Of a stretch of DNA of 40,976 nucleotides, positions 1 through 7,606 are shown one piece after another (positions within the stretch are counted from its first letter, which is position 1; every line of letters begins with the position of its first letter). The stretch is from Candidatus Vecturithrix granuli (lineage in GTDB: Bacteria > Moduliflexota > Moduliflexia > Moduliflexales > Moduliflexaceae). The notes beneath the pieces are model-generated. The model had not been told where the DNA came from, did not search any database, and saw nothing but the letters and a program-made list of their open reading frames with translations. The DNA lies in contig DF820464.1 of NCBI GenBank assembly GCA_000739535.1, positions 95,573-136,548 on the forward strand, in the 5' to 3' direction. The translations under genes were made by a program, and so were the position numbers.

Positions 1-227
1 CTCCGACACCAACGGCTACGCCCACTCCGACACCAACGGCTACGCCCACTCCGACACCAACGGCTACATCCACTCCGGAACCAAAGATCACGCCCACTCC
101 AGAACCACTACCAACAAGAACTCCGGAACCAGATATTCCAACTGTTCCGGAACCAGGAACATTCTTCCTGATCGGCATAGGGCTGCTCGGGCTGAGGTTT
201 GTCATCAAAAAGAAATACAGAAAATAG
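1..227 (+). CDS. PEP-CTERM sorting-domain protein, C-terminal fragment
   Basis: Only the 3' end of this gene is in the window; the open frame runs in from the left edge (codons start at base 3) and ends at TAG 225-227. The visible 74 residues begin with a Thr/Pro/Ala low-complexity tract encoded by near-identical 18-bp DNA repeats (units reading PTPTAT), then Pro-Glu rich spacers. It ends in a textbook PEP-CTERM signal: VPEPGTF, a hydrophobic stretch (FLIGIGLLGL), then a basic tail (KKKYRK). By family knowledge this tail is recognised by an exosortase, which sorts the protein to the cell envelope or exopolysaccharide. No exosortase gene is in the window. The function of the missing N-terminal part is unknown. 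The tandem repeat makes length variation between strains likely. Confidence 0.85.
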   Translation, partial: PTPTATPTPTPTATPTPTPTATSTPEPKITPTPEPLPTRTPEPDIPTVPEPGTFFLIGIGLLGLRFVIKKKYRK

Positions 228-255
228 CCCGTTCAAAAGATTGCGTAACAACGAG

Positions 256-285
256 AGCAAAAGCCGCCTGAGAGCGGCTTTTGCT
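256..285 (+). terminator. Intrinsic terminator after the PEP-CTERM gene
   Basis: A perfect 12-bp inverted repeat (AGCAAAAGCCGC / GCGGCTTTTGCT) with a 6-nt loop lies 28 bases after the stop codon. A T-rich stretch follows. It separates the PEP-CTERM gene from the polysaccharide operon. Confidence 0.8.
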
Positions 286-389
286 TTATCTAAATATTCT
301 CTCCTTGACTGAAATTGCCTTGTGCGTTTTTATATCCCTGAAAAACTATGTAACTTGATTCAACTCACTGACTGGAAGCTTGCCTGCTC

Positions 390-1178
390 GTGAAATATTC
401 TCTTATACTCAATTTGTATCATTATAGACATTATATCTGGCGCAATGCCTGGAGTGAATTACGACATCGGTATGCCGGCACGGGAATGGGGATTTTTTGG
501 AATCTGCTTCATCCGCTTGTCGAGATCATGACCTATACGCTGGTATTTTCCTTGCTTTTCTCGCATCGGACGCATGGAATAATGTCTTATCGTTTGTATA
601 TTACAAGCGGAGTGCTCACATGGGGAGTGTTTACAAGTTCTGTTCAGCGCGGCAGCAACACATTTATCGAGCATAGCCGCTATTTGAAACAATTAAATCT
701 TCCTTTAGAAATTTTTGTTGCGAAAATTATTTTGACATTTACTCTGATACTTCATATCTACTACTGCCTCTTTCTGCTAACTAGTACCTTGTTGGGAAAT
801 CCATTGCAATGGAAGTTCCTATTATTACCCATATTTCTGATATTATTGCAGGTATTAGCATTGGGGATGACTCTGATTTTAGCGCATTTACGGGTGTTAT
901 TTCCAGATGTGAAAGAAATGCTTCAGGCGTTTATCACGTTGTGGCGTTGGACCCTGCCAGTGATCTACCCGGAAGAGGTCTTGCCGGAATCCCTTCGCCG
1001 CTGGCTGTTTTTGAATCCTCCTTATGTATTTTTACGCTCAATTCGTGCCCTGATATTAGAACACGCCCTTCCAGGGTGGCAGGACTGGCTGATCATGGGA
1101 ATCTGGATATTTCTTTTGCTGGGATGCGGCATGATCGTTACCCACAAACTTCAACATGATGTCAGAGAATCGCTATGA
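390..1178 (+). CDS. ABC-2 type polysaccharide/polyol phosphate export permease (Wzm-like)
   Basis: A 262-residue integral membrane protein of the ABC2_membrane family. The N-terminus (RNAWSELRHRYAGTGMG.FWNLLHPLVEI) carries the amphipathic segment and first membrane helix typical of Wzm/TagG permeases. About six hydrophobic segments follow, and the length matches the family. With the ATPase next door it should form the inner-membrane exporter that moves a lipid-linked glycan to the periplasm. Start is GTG at 390 with a weak GGAAG upstream; the homology-like N-terminus begins there. The stop overlaps the next start by 4 bp (ATGA), so the two are probably translationally coupled. The substrate cannot be read from the sequence, but the downstream sulfotransferases and glycosyltransferases suggest a sulfated polysaccharide. 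Confidence 0.9.
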   Translation: MKYSLILNLYHYRHYIWRNAWSELRHRYAGTGMGIFWNLLHPLVEIMTYTLVFSLLFSHRTHGIMSYRLYITSGVLTWGVFTSSVQRGSNTFIEHSRYLKQLNLPLEIFVAKIILTFTLILHIYYCLFLLTSTLLGNPLQWKFLLLPIFLILLQVLALGMTLILAHLRVLFPDVKEMLQAFITLWRWTLPVIYPEEVLPESLRRWLFLNPPYVFLRSIRALILEHALPGWQDWLIMGIWIFLLLGCGMIVTHKLQHDVRESL

Positions 1179-2563
1179 ATGATGATCTTGTGCTTAAGGT
1201 TGAAAATGTAGGAAAATGTTTTAAAATCTATCCGAATCCCTGGCTACGGGCGTTTGAATGGGCAAGTCTGGGAAATTGTTCTTATCATCAGCCGTTTTGG
1301 GCGTTACAAAATATTTCTTTCAGCGTGCGGCGAGGGGAATTCCTGGGGGTTATCGGCCAAAACGGCGCAGGGAAGAGCACGTTGCTCAAAATTTTGACCG
1401 GCATCATCCAGCCCACAACCGGGGCATATCACGTTCAAGGAAAGATCCTTTCCCTGTTTGGATTGAGTTCCGATTTTAATATGGAACTGAGTGGCCGGGA
1501 GAATGTGTGCCGAAGTTCCGAACTCCTGGGGTTCCCGAATGACTATGTTCAAACACAACTTGAGCACATTCTCGAATTTTCCGAACTGGGAGAATTTTTT
1601 GATCGCCCTGTGAAAACCTATTCAACAGGAATGCGAACACGACTGGCGTTTTCCTTATTCGCGTTCTTGGAATGTGATGTACTGATTCTGGATGAAGTAT
1701 TAGCCACTGGCGATATTTTCTTCAAACAGAAATGTTATGCTCGATTAGAAGAATTGATCACAAAGAATACAACGATCATCCTGGTGACCCATGCAATGAA
1801 TGTGGTGCAGCAGTTTTGTCAGCATGTGCTCGTTCTTGACAAAGGTTATAAACTTTTTGATGGTGATTCTCAACAAGGAATTCAGTTGTATTTACAGAAA
1901 AAACATACCACCAAAACAACCCATACTATTTTGATGGATGACTTTCCTGAGCGATCACGGTCAACCTCTGAGATACTCTTCTGGCCTGCTGATGAGACGT
2001 TTACTATCATAACAGATTCAGAGAAACATTGTCAAGCCAGGCTTGTTCGATTTGCAATCTGTAATGAAAAGGGAGAGGCGTGTATCCATTTTAAGAAAGG
2101 GGAAATTGCTTATTTCTGCTGCGAATTCCAATTACGCATGGCAATCGGGGTGCCAATCAGTCGGATGATGGTGACGAATCAATTTAATGTGCTTGTGCAT
2201 GGAAAAAATTCTTTCTATGCTTCTGAACATGCCCCCTATCCTGGAAAAGTAGGAGATTCTCTTCGCCTGTGCCAACAAATAACGCTCGGATTAAAGCCGG
2301 GGCAGTATGGACTTGGGATCATCCTATCAACGCTGCATCCTGAAGATTATGACTCTTTACCCAGGTTATCAGCAGAGGAATTGGGCCTGAAAATCGTCCA
2401 GATCTATCGAAACGATCAGGTCGCGTCCTTTACAATTCTGCCAGATCAGGCCCATCCACTGCAACAATCGTTCTGCGGAATATGCGACCTTCCTGGTCAT
2501 GTACAATTTGAGATCATAGCCAGTAGAGAGAGTTTCTATAAAAATGTCAAGGTATCCCAATGA
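1175..2563 (+). CDS. ABC transporter ATP-binding protein with C-terminal glycan-recognition domain (Wzt-like)
   Basis: A 462-residue ATPase partner of the preceding permease. Walker A GQNGAGKST is at residues 61-69. The signature region reads YSTGMRTRLAF, the form usual in Wzt/TagH proteins. Walker B is LILDEVLATGD, with a following TH switch histidine (VTHAM). The nucleotide-binding domain ends near residue 240. The remaining ~220 residues match the position and size of the Wzt C-terminal domain, which in characterised systems binds the modified non-reducing end of the polymer before export. The gene overlaps its neighbours by 4 bp on each side. An export-coupled terminal modification by the adjacent sulfotransferases would fit, but that link is inference. 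Confidence 0.92.
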   Translation: MNDDLVLKVENVGKCFKIYPNPWLRAFEWASLGNCSYHQPFWALQNISFSVRRGEFLGVIGQNGAGKSTLLKILTGIIQPTTGAYHVQGKILSLFGLSSDFNMELSGRENVCRSSELLGFPNDYVQTQLEHILEFSELGEFFDRPVKTYSTGMRTRLAFSLFAFLECDVLILDEVLATGDIFFKQKCYARLEELITKNTTIILVTHAMNVVQQFCQHVLVLDKGYKLFDGDSQQGIQLYLQKKHTTKTTHTILMDDFPERSRSTSEILFWPADETFTIITDSEKHCQARLVRFAICNEKGEACIHFKKGEIAYFCCEFQLRMAIGVPISRMMVTNQFNVLVHGKNSFYASEHAPYPGKVGDSLRLCQQITLGLKPGQYGLGIILSTLHPEDYDSLPRLSAEELGLKIVQIYRNDQVASFTILPDQAHPLQQSFCGICDLPGHVQFEIIASRESFYKNVKVSQ

Positions 2564-3372
2564 CTAATCAACCAACAGTTTTTCATCTGACGCACCATAA
2601 AGCCGGTTCGCAATGGGTGGCTGAAATTTTAAAACGCTGTGCTCCGGAAAGGTTTGTTTTGCCTCAGATTCAAGTGGCTCATTTTTTAACAAATCCTATT
2701 AAAATCGGAGGAATATATCCTACGGTATATGTGTCCAGAGCAAAATTTGAAACGACGCTGGGCTTAAGAAAATGGTCTGACAGGCAGACACATCGTTATT
2801 TTTTCCGTCATCCTGTGACTTTTATGTTTAATTGGCTTCATTTCCGACTTCAAAAACGACCATATCGTAAATTTATCGTCATCCGAGACTTACGCGACAC
2901 CTTAATATCGCTTTACTTTAGCCTGAAAATCAGCCATCCCCAAATTACTTCACGGCATGTGACCTTGAGGCAATCTCTTAATGCTCTTGATCAAGAACGA
3001 GGGCTGATGTTGCTGATGGATCAGATCATTCCCGGAGTAGCAGATAAACAATTATCCTGGCTACATACTCCTGATACGCTTTTTCTGAAATATGAACATC
3101 TCTTAGCTGATGAATATACAACCTTTCAGCACATCATTGCTTACTGCCAGATTCAGATTCATCACCAAACCCTGTCTGATATTATTAAATATAACTCGTT
3201 CGAGAGTGTCACGGGGCGGAAAAGAGGAGATGAAGATATAACGCTTCACCAGCGTAAAGGCATTGCCGGCGACTGGCGCAATTATTTTTCCGAACGAATC
3301 AAAGAAGAATTTAAAAGGCGATTTGGCAACGTGCTTATCCAGACTGGATATGAACGTGATGATAATTGGTAA
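2560..3372 (+). CDS. Sulfotransferase domain protein
   Basis: A 270-residue protein that starts inside the stop of the Wzt gene (ATGA overlap at 2560). The N-terminus has the PAPS 5'-phosphosulfate loop pattern (HHKAGSQW, near residue 11). The RDLRDTLIS segment is the expected 3'-phosphate motif (RDPRD-S in the family). The C-terminal KRKGD.....QRKGIAGDWRNYF motif is the conserved RKG...W PAPS-binding segment of sulfotransferases. It probably transfers sulfate from PAPS to a hydroxyl of the polymer or lipid carrier. No signal peptide or membrane helix is evident, so it should act in the cytoplasm before export. The acceptor is unknown. Confidence 0.85.
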   Translation: MTNQPTVFHLTHHKAGSQWVAEILKRCAPERFVLPQIQVAHFLTNPIKIGGIYPTVYVSRAKFETTLGLRKWSDRQTHRYFFRHPVTFMFNWLHFRLQKRPYRKFIVIRDLRDTLISLYFSLKISHPQITSRHVTLRQSLNALDQERGLMLLMDQIIPGVADKQLSWLHTPDTLFLKYEHLLADEYTTFQHIIAYCQIQIHHQTLSDIIKYNSFESVTGRKRGDEDITLHQRKGIAGDWRNYFSERIKEEFKRRFGNVLIQTGYERDDNW

Positions 3373-3378
3373 CCTGCT

Positions 3379-5349
3379 ATGATTCTCTGGCTTGCTTCCT
3401 ATCCTCGTTCCGGCAATACCTATTTTCGGATACTTCTTCACCATTTTTATGGTATCCGGACGACTTCCCTCTATTCAGAAACCATGCTCTCGACAACATT
3501 TGAATCCTCTGGATTTTATCCTCTCTTAAAGCCTCTTGAAGAGAGGATCGCGGACAAAACATTGTTCTGGATAAAATCCCATGAACTTCCTTCTGGCGAT
3601 TTTCCCGCCATTTATCTGGTACGTGACGGCAGGGATGCGTTACTTTCGTACACCTGGTACATTCTCACCATAGAAAACGCGCGTTCTGAGATATCCCCTG
3701 CTCTCTTCTGGCAAACCTTTCATGATTTGATTACTGATAATAGATATTTTGGTGGTTGGAGTTCTCATGTATTAGAGTGGAGTCGTCGTAAAGCTCCTAC
3801 AGCTATTCTCAAGTTTGAAGATCTTATTAGTGTTCCACATCCATTACCTATTATTCAACAGGCATGTTGCGCAATAGGTTATCCCTTTGCTGAAGAAATA
3901 CACACTCCATCGCTGCCATCTTTTTCAGAACTTCGCCGCAAAATACCGGATTTTTTTCGCCAGGGACACATTGGAGCCTGGAAAACACAAATGCCGCCAA
4001 AACTTCATGATCTCTTCTGGCAGTATCACGGAAATGCTATGAAGGCAATGGGGTATCCAAGAGAGATTCTGGAGTATGCTGAGCTTCCAATAGAGCAACA
4101 GGCACACCTTCTGCCTCGTTATGATGAAGAGCTGACAATAACGGAGAGGATCATCCGATCTCAAAAACAAGAACTGTTAGCTAAAGAACACGTTCTTCAG
4201 GAAAAAGAACAGGTGATTCAGACACAACAGCGAGAACAGTCTTTCAAAAATGAGTTAATAGCGCGGATGGGTCAGGAACTCGCTGACAAAGAAGCTTGTA
4301 TTCAAGCTCAGCATCAGGATTTGATCGCAAAAGAGGCCGTGATTCAGCAGTTCATCGCGGCACGGCAATCCTTGTTCCGCTTCTGCGACATCTATTATGT
4401 CCGTCCTTGTCTGAAACGGCTGCTTCCAGCTTGTCTGCAAGCGCGTCTGCGGCAATGGAGGCGGTATGTTCAACCGAAACTCGGCGTTTTTTACCAATAT
4501 CCTCCGCGCCCGGTACTCATCCCGGCATCCTATCACGAAATCTCACTTGTTCGGAAAGAGTCATCGCCGGTAGTATCTATTGTCACTCCTTCCTTTAATC
4601 ACGCTCGTTTTTTGGAGCGCACCATACAGAGCGTGCTTGGACAGCATTACCCGGACGTGGAGTATATTGTGCAGGACGGCGCTTCGACTGATGACACACT
4701 CCGGATTTTAGAGTCTTATCGCGACCGGCTGACCCATCTGGAATCCTGCCAGGATGGCGGTCAGGCTAATGCGATTAATCGCGGATTTTGCCATGCTACA
4801 GGCGAGATCATGGCGTGGCTCAATTCTGATGATGTGCTGCTGCCCGGTACGGTCGCGTATGTTGTCAATTTTTTTCTGGAACATCCTGAAATTGACGTGG
4901 TATATGGGCATCGCATTATTATTAACGAACAGGATCAGGAAATCGGGCGCTGGGTGCTGCCGCCGCATGACAACAATATGTTGCTCTGGGCCGATTATGT
5001 GCCCCAGGAAACGCTCTTCTGGCGCCGGCGTATCTGGGAAAAGGTCGGAGGCTATGTAAATGAATCTTATCATTTTGCGCTGGATTGGGAACTGCTGCTG
5101 CGCTTTTATGACGCCAGCGCGAAATTTGCGCGTTTGCCTCGTTTCCTGGCGGCGTTCAGAGTGCATGAGGCCCAAAAAACTTCTCAAGAATTAGAGGGGT
5201 ACGGGTGGCAGGAAATGTCGAAATTACGAAAGCAACGGCATGGACGCGATATTTCAAACGAAGAGGCTTTGTATCATCTTCGAAATTACATGCACAGACA
5301 TCTGCTTTATCATGCCTTTTATCGAACAGGATTGTTAAAATATTGGTAG
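3379..5349 (+). CDS. Sulfotransferase / coiled-coil / family 2 glycosyltransferase fusion
   Basis: A 656-residue, three-part protein. Residues 1-~235 are a second sulfotransferase (PAPS loop YPRSGNT near residue 8; VRDGRDALLSY as the 3'-phosphate motif; RQGHIGAWK near 195). Residues ~250-325 are a charged Gln/Glu/Lys-rich coiled coil with repeating KE and QE heptads. Residues ~395-656 are a GT2 (GT-A fold) domain: VSIVTPSFNHARFLERTI, QDGASTDDT, the donor-binding LNSDD, and W..LLLRF. The linker and GT2 part are paralogous to the stand-alone GT at 6464. The gene starts 6 bp after the previous stop. The last codons (Lys-Tyr-Trp-stop) lie in the left arm of a 134-bp palindrome, so the native 3' end may have been altered by insertion. 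Confidence 0.88.
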   Translation: MILWLASYPRSGNTYFRILLHHFYGIRTTSLYSETMLSTTFESSGFYPLLKPLEERIADKTLFWIKSHELPSGDFPAIYLVRDGRDALLSYTWYILTIENARSEISPALFWQTFHDLITDNRYFGGWSSHVLEWSRRKAPTAILKFEDLISVPHPLPIIQQACCAIGYPFAEEIHTPSLPSFSELRRKIPDFFRQGHIGAWKTQMPPKLHDLFWQYHGNAMKAMGYPREILEYAELPIEQQAHLLPRYDEELTITERIIRSQKQELLAKEHVLQEKEQVIQTQQREQSFKNELIARMGQELADKEACIQAQHQDLIAKEAVIQQFIAARQSLFRFCDIYYVRPCLKRLLPACLQARLRQWRRYVQPKLGVFYQYPPRPVLIPASYHEISLVRKESSPVVSIVTPSFNHARFLERTIQSVLGQHYPDVEYIVQDGASTDDTLRILESYRDRLTHLESCQDGGQANAINRGFCHATGEIMAWLNSDDVLLPGTVAYVVNFFLEHPEIDVVYGHRIIINEQDQEIGRWVLPPHDNNMLLWADYVPQETLFWRRRIWEKVGGYVNESYHFALDWELLLRFYDASAKFARLPRFLAAFRVHEAQKTSQELEGYGWQEMSKLRKQRHGRDISNEEALYHLRNYMHRHLLYHAFYRTGLLKYW

Positions 5350-5468
5350 TGGTTAAATGGCAAGTGATGCGTTCCCTGAGCGAAGTCGAAGGAAACAGTG
5401 AACGGCTCGTTTCGACTTCGCTCAACGAGCGGGCATCACTTACTATTTAACCACTACCAATATTTTAA
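5335..5468. repeat. 134-bp palindromic element (MITE-like) at the 3' end of the fusion gene
   Basis: Outer arms 5335-5358 and 5445-5468 are perfect 24-nt inverted repeats starting TTAAAATATTGG. A second paired block lies inside (AAGTGATGC 5362-5370 with GCATCACTT 5433-5441). A third is nested (TGAGCGAAGTCGAA 5377-5390 with TTCGACTTCGCTCA 5411-5424). No ORF of note is inside, so this is non-autonomous. The ends read TTAA, but that tetramer is also part of the repeat, so a target duplication cannot be claimed. The stop codon of the upstream gene lies within the left arm. Confidence 0.85.
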
Positions 5469-5579
5469 GTCATGAAAAAGTCACGTTTCGGGGTTGACAA
5501 AAATCCTGGAACTCCTAATGGTAATTGTAGCTTCAAGAATGAAGAATAAGCAAGAATTTTCGAAGTATTAAAGTATCCT

Positions 5580-5894
5580 ATGAATAGTCCGGAAATCAAA
5601 GCCTTTATTCGGGAAAACAGCCATTTATTCTGGTGGATCAAGCCGGAAGAAAAAGAGAATATTGACGCGAATTTTTTGGTTGAGGCGGTGTTAAATTATG
5701 GTAACGAACACAGCGTGAAACGTCTGTTCGAGGTACTCGGCATCCAACAGGTTGCAGAAATATTTTTTCGCCAAATCTCCCGTGTACGCGTCAATTATCA
5801 TCCGCGCACGATCCATTATTTCACGCTTTATTTTCAACGTCATGCACACACATATTCTGACAGCGCAACAAATCGAACTTTTGCCGCTCATTAA
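5580..5894 (+). CDS. Small partner of AbiEii-type nucleotidyltransferase (putative antitoxin)
   Basis: A 104-residue soluble protein beginning MNSPEIKAFIRENSHLFWW, followed by EAVLNYGNE and VKRLFEVLGI. I recognise this as the small conserved protein usually encoded just before AbiEii-like nucleotidyltransferases. I recall no experimentally assigned function for it. Its 3' end overlaps the following gene by 53 bp in another frame, so translation is probably coupled. A TTGACA lies at 5494-5499, upstream of the pair, but no convincing -10 accompanies it. Antitoxin is the natural reading from gene order alone and is not shown by a DNA-binding motif. Confidence 0.7.
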   Translation: MNSPEIKAFIRENSHLFWWIKPEEKENIDANFLVEAVLNYGNEHSVKRLFEVLGIQQVAEIFFRQISRVRVNYHPRTIHYFTLYFQRHAHTYSDSATNRTFAAH

Positions 5895-6459
5895 AGAGTT
5901 TGCCCAGGAGTTTTATCTGGTCGGCGGAACAGCAATTGCTCTCTATATTGGGCATCGTCGTTCAATTGATTTTGATCTGTTTACGCGGCAGGATCTGAAG
6001 CGCAGGCGTATCAAACGGCTGATTGAAAAACATGAATTTACTGCCACAGAGATTCTCTATGAGGCGTCTGAGCAACTTCATCTGGTTGTGAATGACGTGA
6101 AGCTCACTTTTTTTCAATTTCCCCATGCGGTTGAACATCCGATCATGTTTGAAAACGTGATCCAACTCCCTGCACTTCCGGATCTGGCAGCCATGAAAGC
6201 TTATGCGTTGGGGGGCAGAGCAAAATGGAAAGATTATGTTGATCTCTATTTTCTGTTAAAAGACCATTTTCGTTTGCAAGAAATTTCAGCTCATGCGAAA
6301 AAGATGTTCGAACGGTTTTTTAATGAAAAGCTCTTTCGTGAGCAATTAGCCTATTTCGAGGATATTGATTATCGAGAACAGGTTGAATTTGTCGGAACTG
6401 ATGTCAGCGACGATGAGATTAAGGCATTTTTGACTGAGGTGGCCCTGACACCTTTTTAA
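5842..6459 (+). CDS. AbiEii/AbiGii-type nucleotidyltransferase (putative toxin)
   Basis: A 205-residue protein. The open frame extends to 5752, but ATG 5842 gives the conserved N-terminus (MHTHILTAQQIELLP). The nucleotidyltransferase signature is clear: YLVGGTAIALYIGHR, then SIDFDLFTR, giving the GGT/A and D-x-D metal motifs. A later basic motif (LGGRAKWKDYVDLYFLL) is the usual K-x-x-D-x-x-D-x-x-x-L signature of the AbiEii family. AbiEii proteins act as abortive-infection or toxin-antitoxin effectors by transferring nucleotides to targets such as tRNA. Here it may be a TA or defence pair sitting between two glycosyltransferase paralogs, unrelated to glycan synthesis. Confidence 0.82.
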   Translation: MHTHILTAQQIELLPLIKEFAQEFYLVGGTAIALYIGHRRSIDFDLFTRQDLKRRRIKRLIEKHEFTATEILYEASEQLHLVVNDVKLTFFQFPHAVEHPIMFENVIQLPALPDLAAMKAYALGGRAKWKDYVDLYFLLKDHFRLQEISAHAKKMFERFFNEKLFREQLAYFEDIDYREQVEFVGTDVSDDEIKAFLTEVALTPF

Positions 6460-6463
6460 AAAC

Positions 6464-7483
6464 ATGAAAAAGTCATTCACAGCGGTTTGCCGTTCTCCCT
6501 GGTTTGTTTTGAATTGGTGCTACCTCCGCCCGTTTCTGAAACGCATCACTTCTGCAAAAATCCATGTGGCTGTGTGTCGAATTCGCAACAGATTTCAACC
6601 ATCGTTTTGTCAATATGCTCCTCGTCCCTTACAACTTCCGGCCTCCTATTCTACTCCGATTGCTCTTCCTGCGCCTGACCGTTTGCCGGTAGTGTCAATC
6701 GTCACGCCCTCTTTGAACCAGGCCGCCTTTCTTGAACGCACGATGCAGAGCGTACTCCGGCAAAACTATCCGAAACTCGAATACATTATCATGGATGGGG
6801 CCTCAAAGGATGGCACAGACCGGATATTAACGAGTTATGCCGATCAGGTGGCATACCTTGACTCGCGCAAGGATGGGGGACAGGCCCATGCGCTTAATCA
6901 CGGCTTTCGGTATGCGAGCGGCGAAATTATGGCCTGGCTCAACGCCGATGATTTGCTGCTTCCCGGAGCAATTGCTTGTATTGTGCAATTTTTTCTGGAT
7001 CATCCTGAAGTTGATGTGGTCTATGGTCATCGCATCTGCATTGATGAAGAAGATCGGGAAATCGGACGTTGGATTCTTCCATCTCACGATCCGACGATTT
7101 TGTCCTGGGCAAATTATGTTCCGCAGGAAACTCTTTTCTGGCGCAGGAGACTTTGGGAACAGGTTGGCGCTTCTGTTGACGAATCCTATCAATTCGCCCT
7201 GGATTGGGAATTACTGCTCCGTTTTCAGAAGTCCGGTGCAAATTTTGCACGTATTCCACGTTTTCTGGGGGCTTTCAGGGTACACCCTGCTCAGAAAACC
7301 TCGAGATTAGCGGACATTGGCCAACAAGAAGCTGCACGCCTGCACGCATCTGCTCACAGTCGTCCGGTAGAATGGCTGGAAGTGCGGTATCATGTGCGAA
7401 AATATTTAATGCGTACAGTCTGGCAATATCTGTTGTTGTATATGAAATGCTGTCGCTCTGGGAACCTCTCAGCCTGGAAATAG
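6464..7483 (+). CDS. Family 2 glycosyltransferase
   Basis: A 339-residue GT-A-fold glycosyltransferase starting 4 bp after the nucleotidyltransferase stop. Motifs in order: VSIVTPSLNQAAFLERTM, MDGASKDGT, KDGGQAHALNHGF, the donor/metal-binding LNADD, PQETLFWRR, and FALDWELLLRF. It is a clear paralog of the C-terminal part of the fusion protein at 3379. The shared region includes the ~90-residue basic lead-in (RP.LKR.....Y.PRP..LPASY), not only the catalytic domain. No membrane helix is obvious. It probably adds a sugar to the exported polymer from a nucleotide-sugar; donor and linkage are unknown. This is the last + strand gene of the cluster. Confidence 0.9.
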   Translation: MKKSFTAVCRSPWFVLNWCYLRPFLKRITSAKIHVAVCRIRNRFQPSFCQYAPRPLQLPASYSTPIALPAPDRLPVVSIVTPSLNQAAFLERTMQSVLRQNYPKLEYIIMDGASKDGTDRILTSYADQVAYLDSRKDGGQAHALNHGFRYASGEIMAWLNADDLLLPGAIACIVQFFLDHPEVDVVYGHRICIDEEDREIGRWILPSHDPTILSWANYVPQETLFWRRRLWEQVGASVDESYQFALDWELLLRFQKSGANFARIPRFLGAFRVHPAQKTSRLADIGQQEAARLHASAHSRPVEWLEVRYHVRKYLMRTVWQYLLLYMKCCRSGNLSAWK

Positions 7484-7606
7484 CCCGCGAAACACGCCAA
7501 ACACACGAAAAGAAGAACAAAAAGATGGGCTGTAGAATTTTAGCAATAAGCAATATACAATAGCTCTCCTCGCTTATATTACCAAAAACTATTTTATCCA
7601 GTTCCC

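Noticed and set aside
7204-7563. Frames overlapping the end of the second GT2 gene
   Set aside because: They are shadows of the glycosyltransferase in other frames, with no independent start signal.
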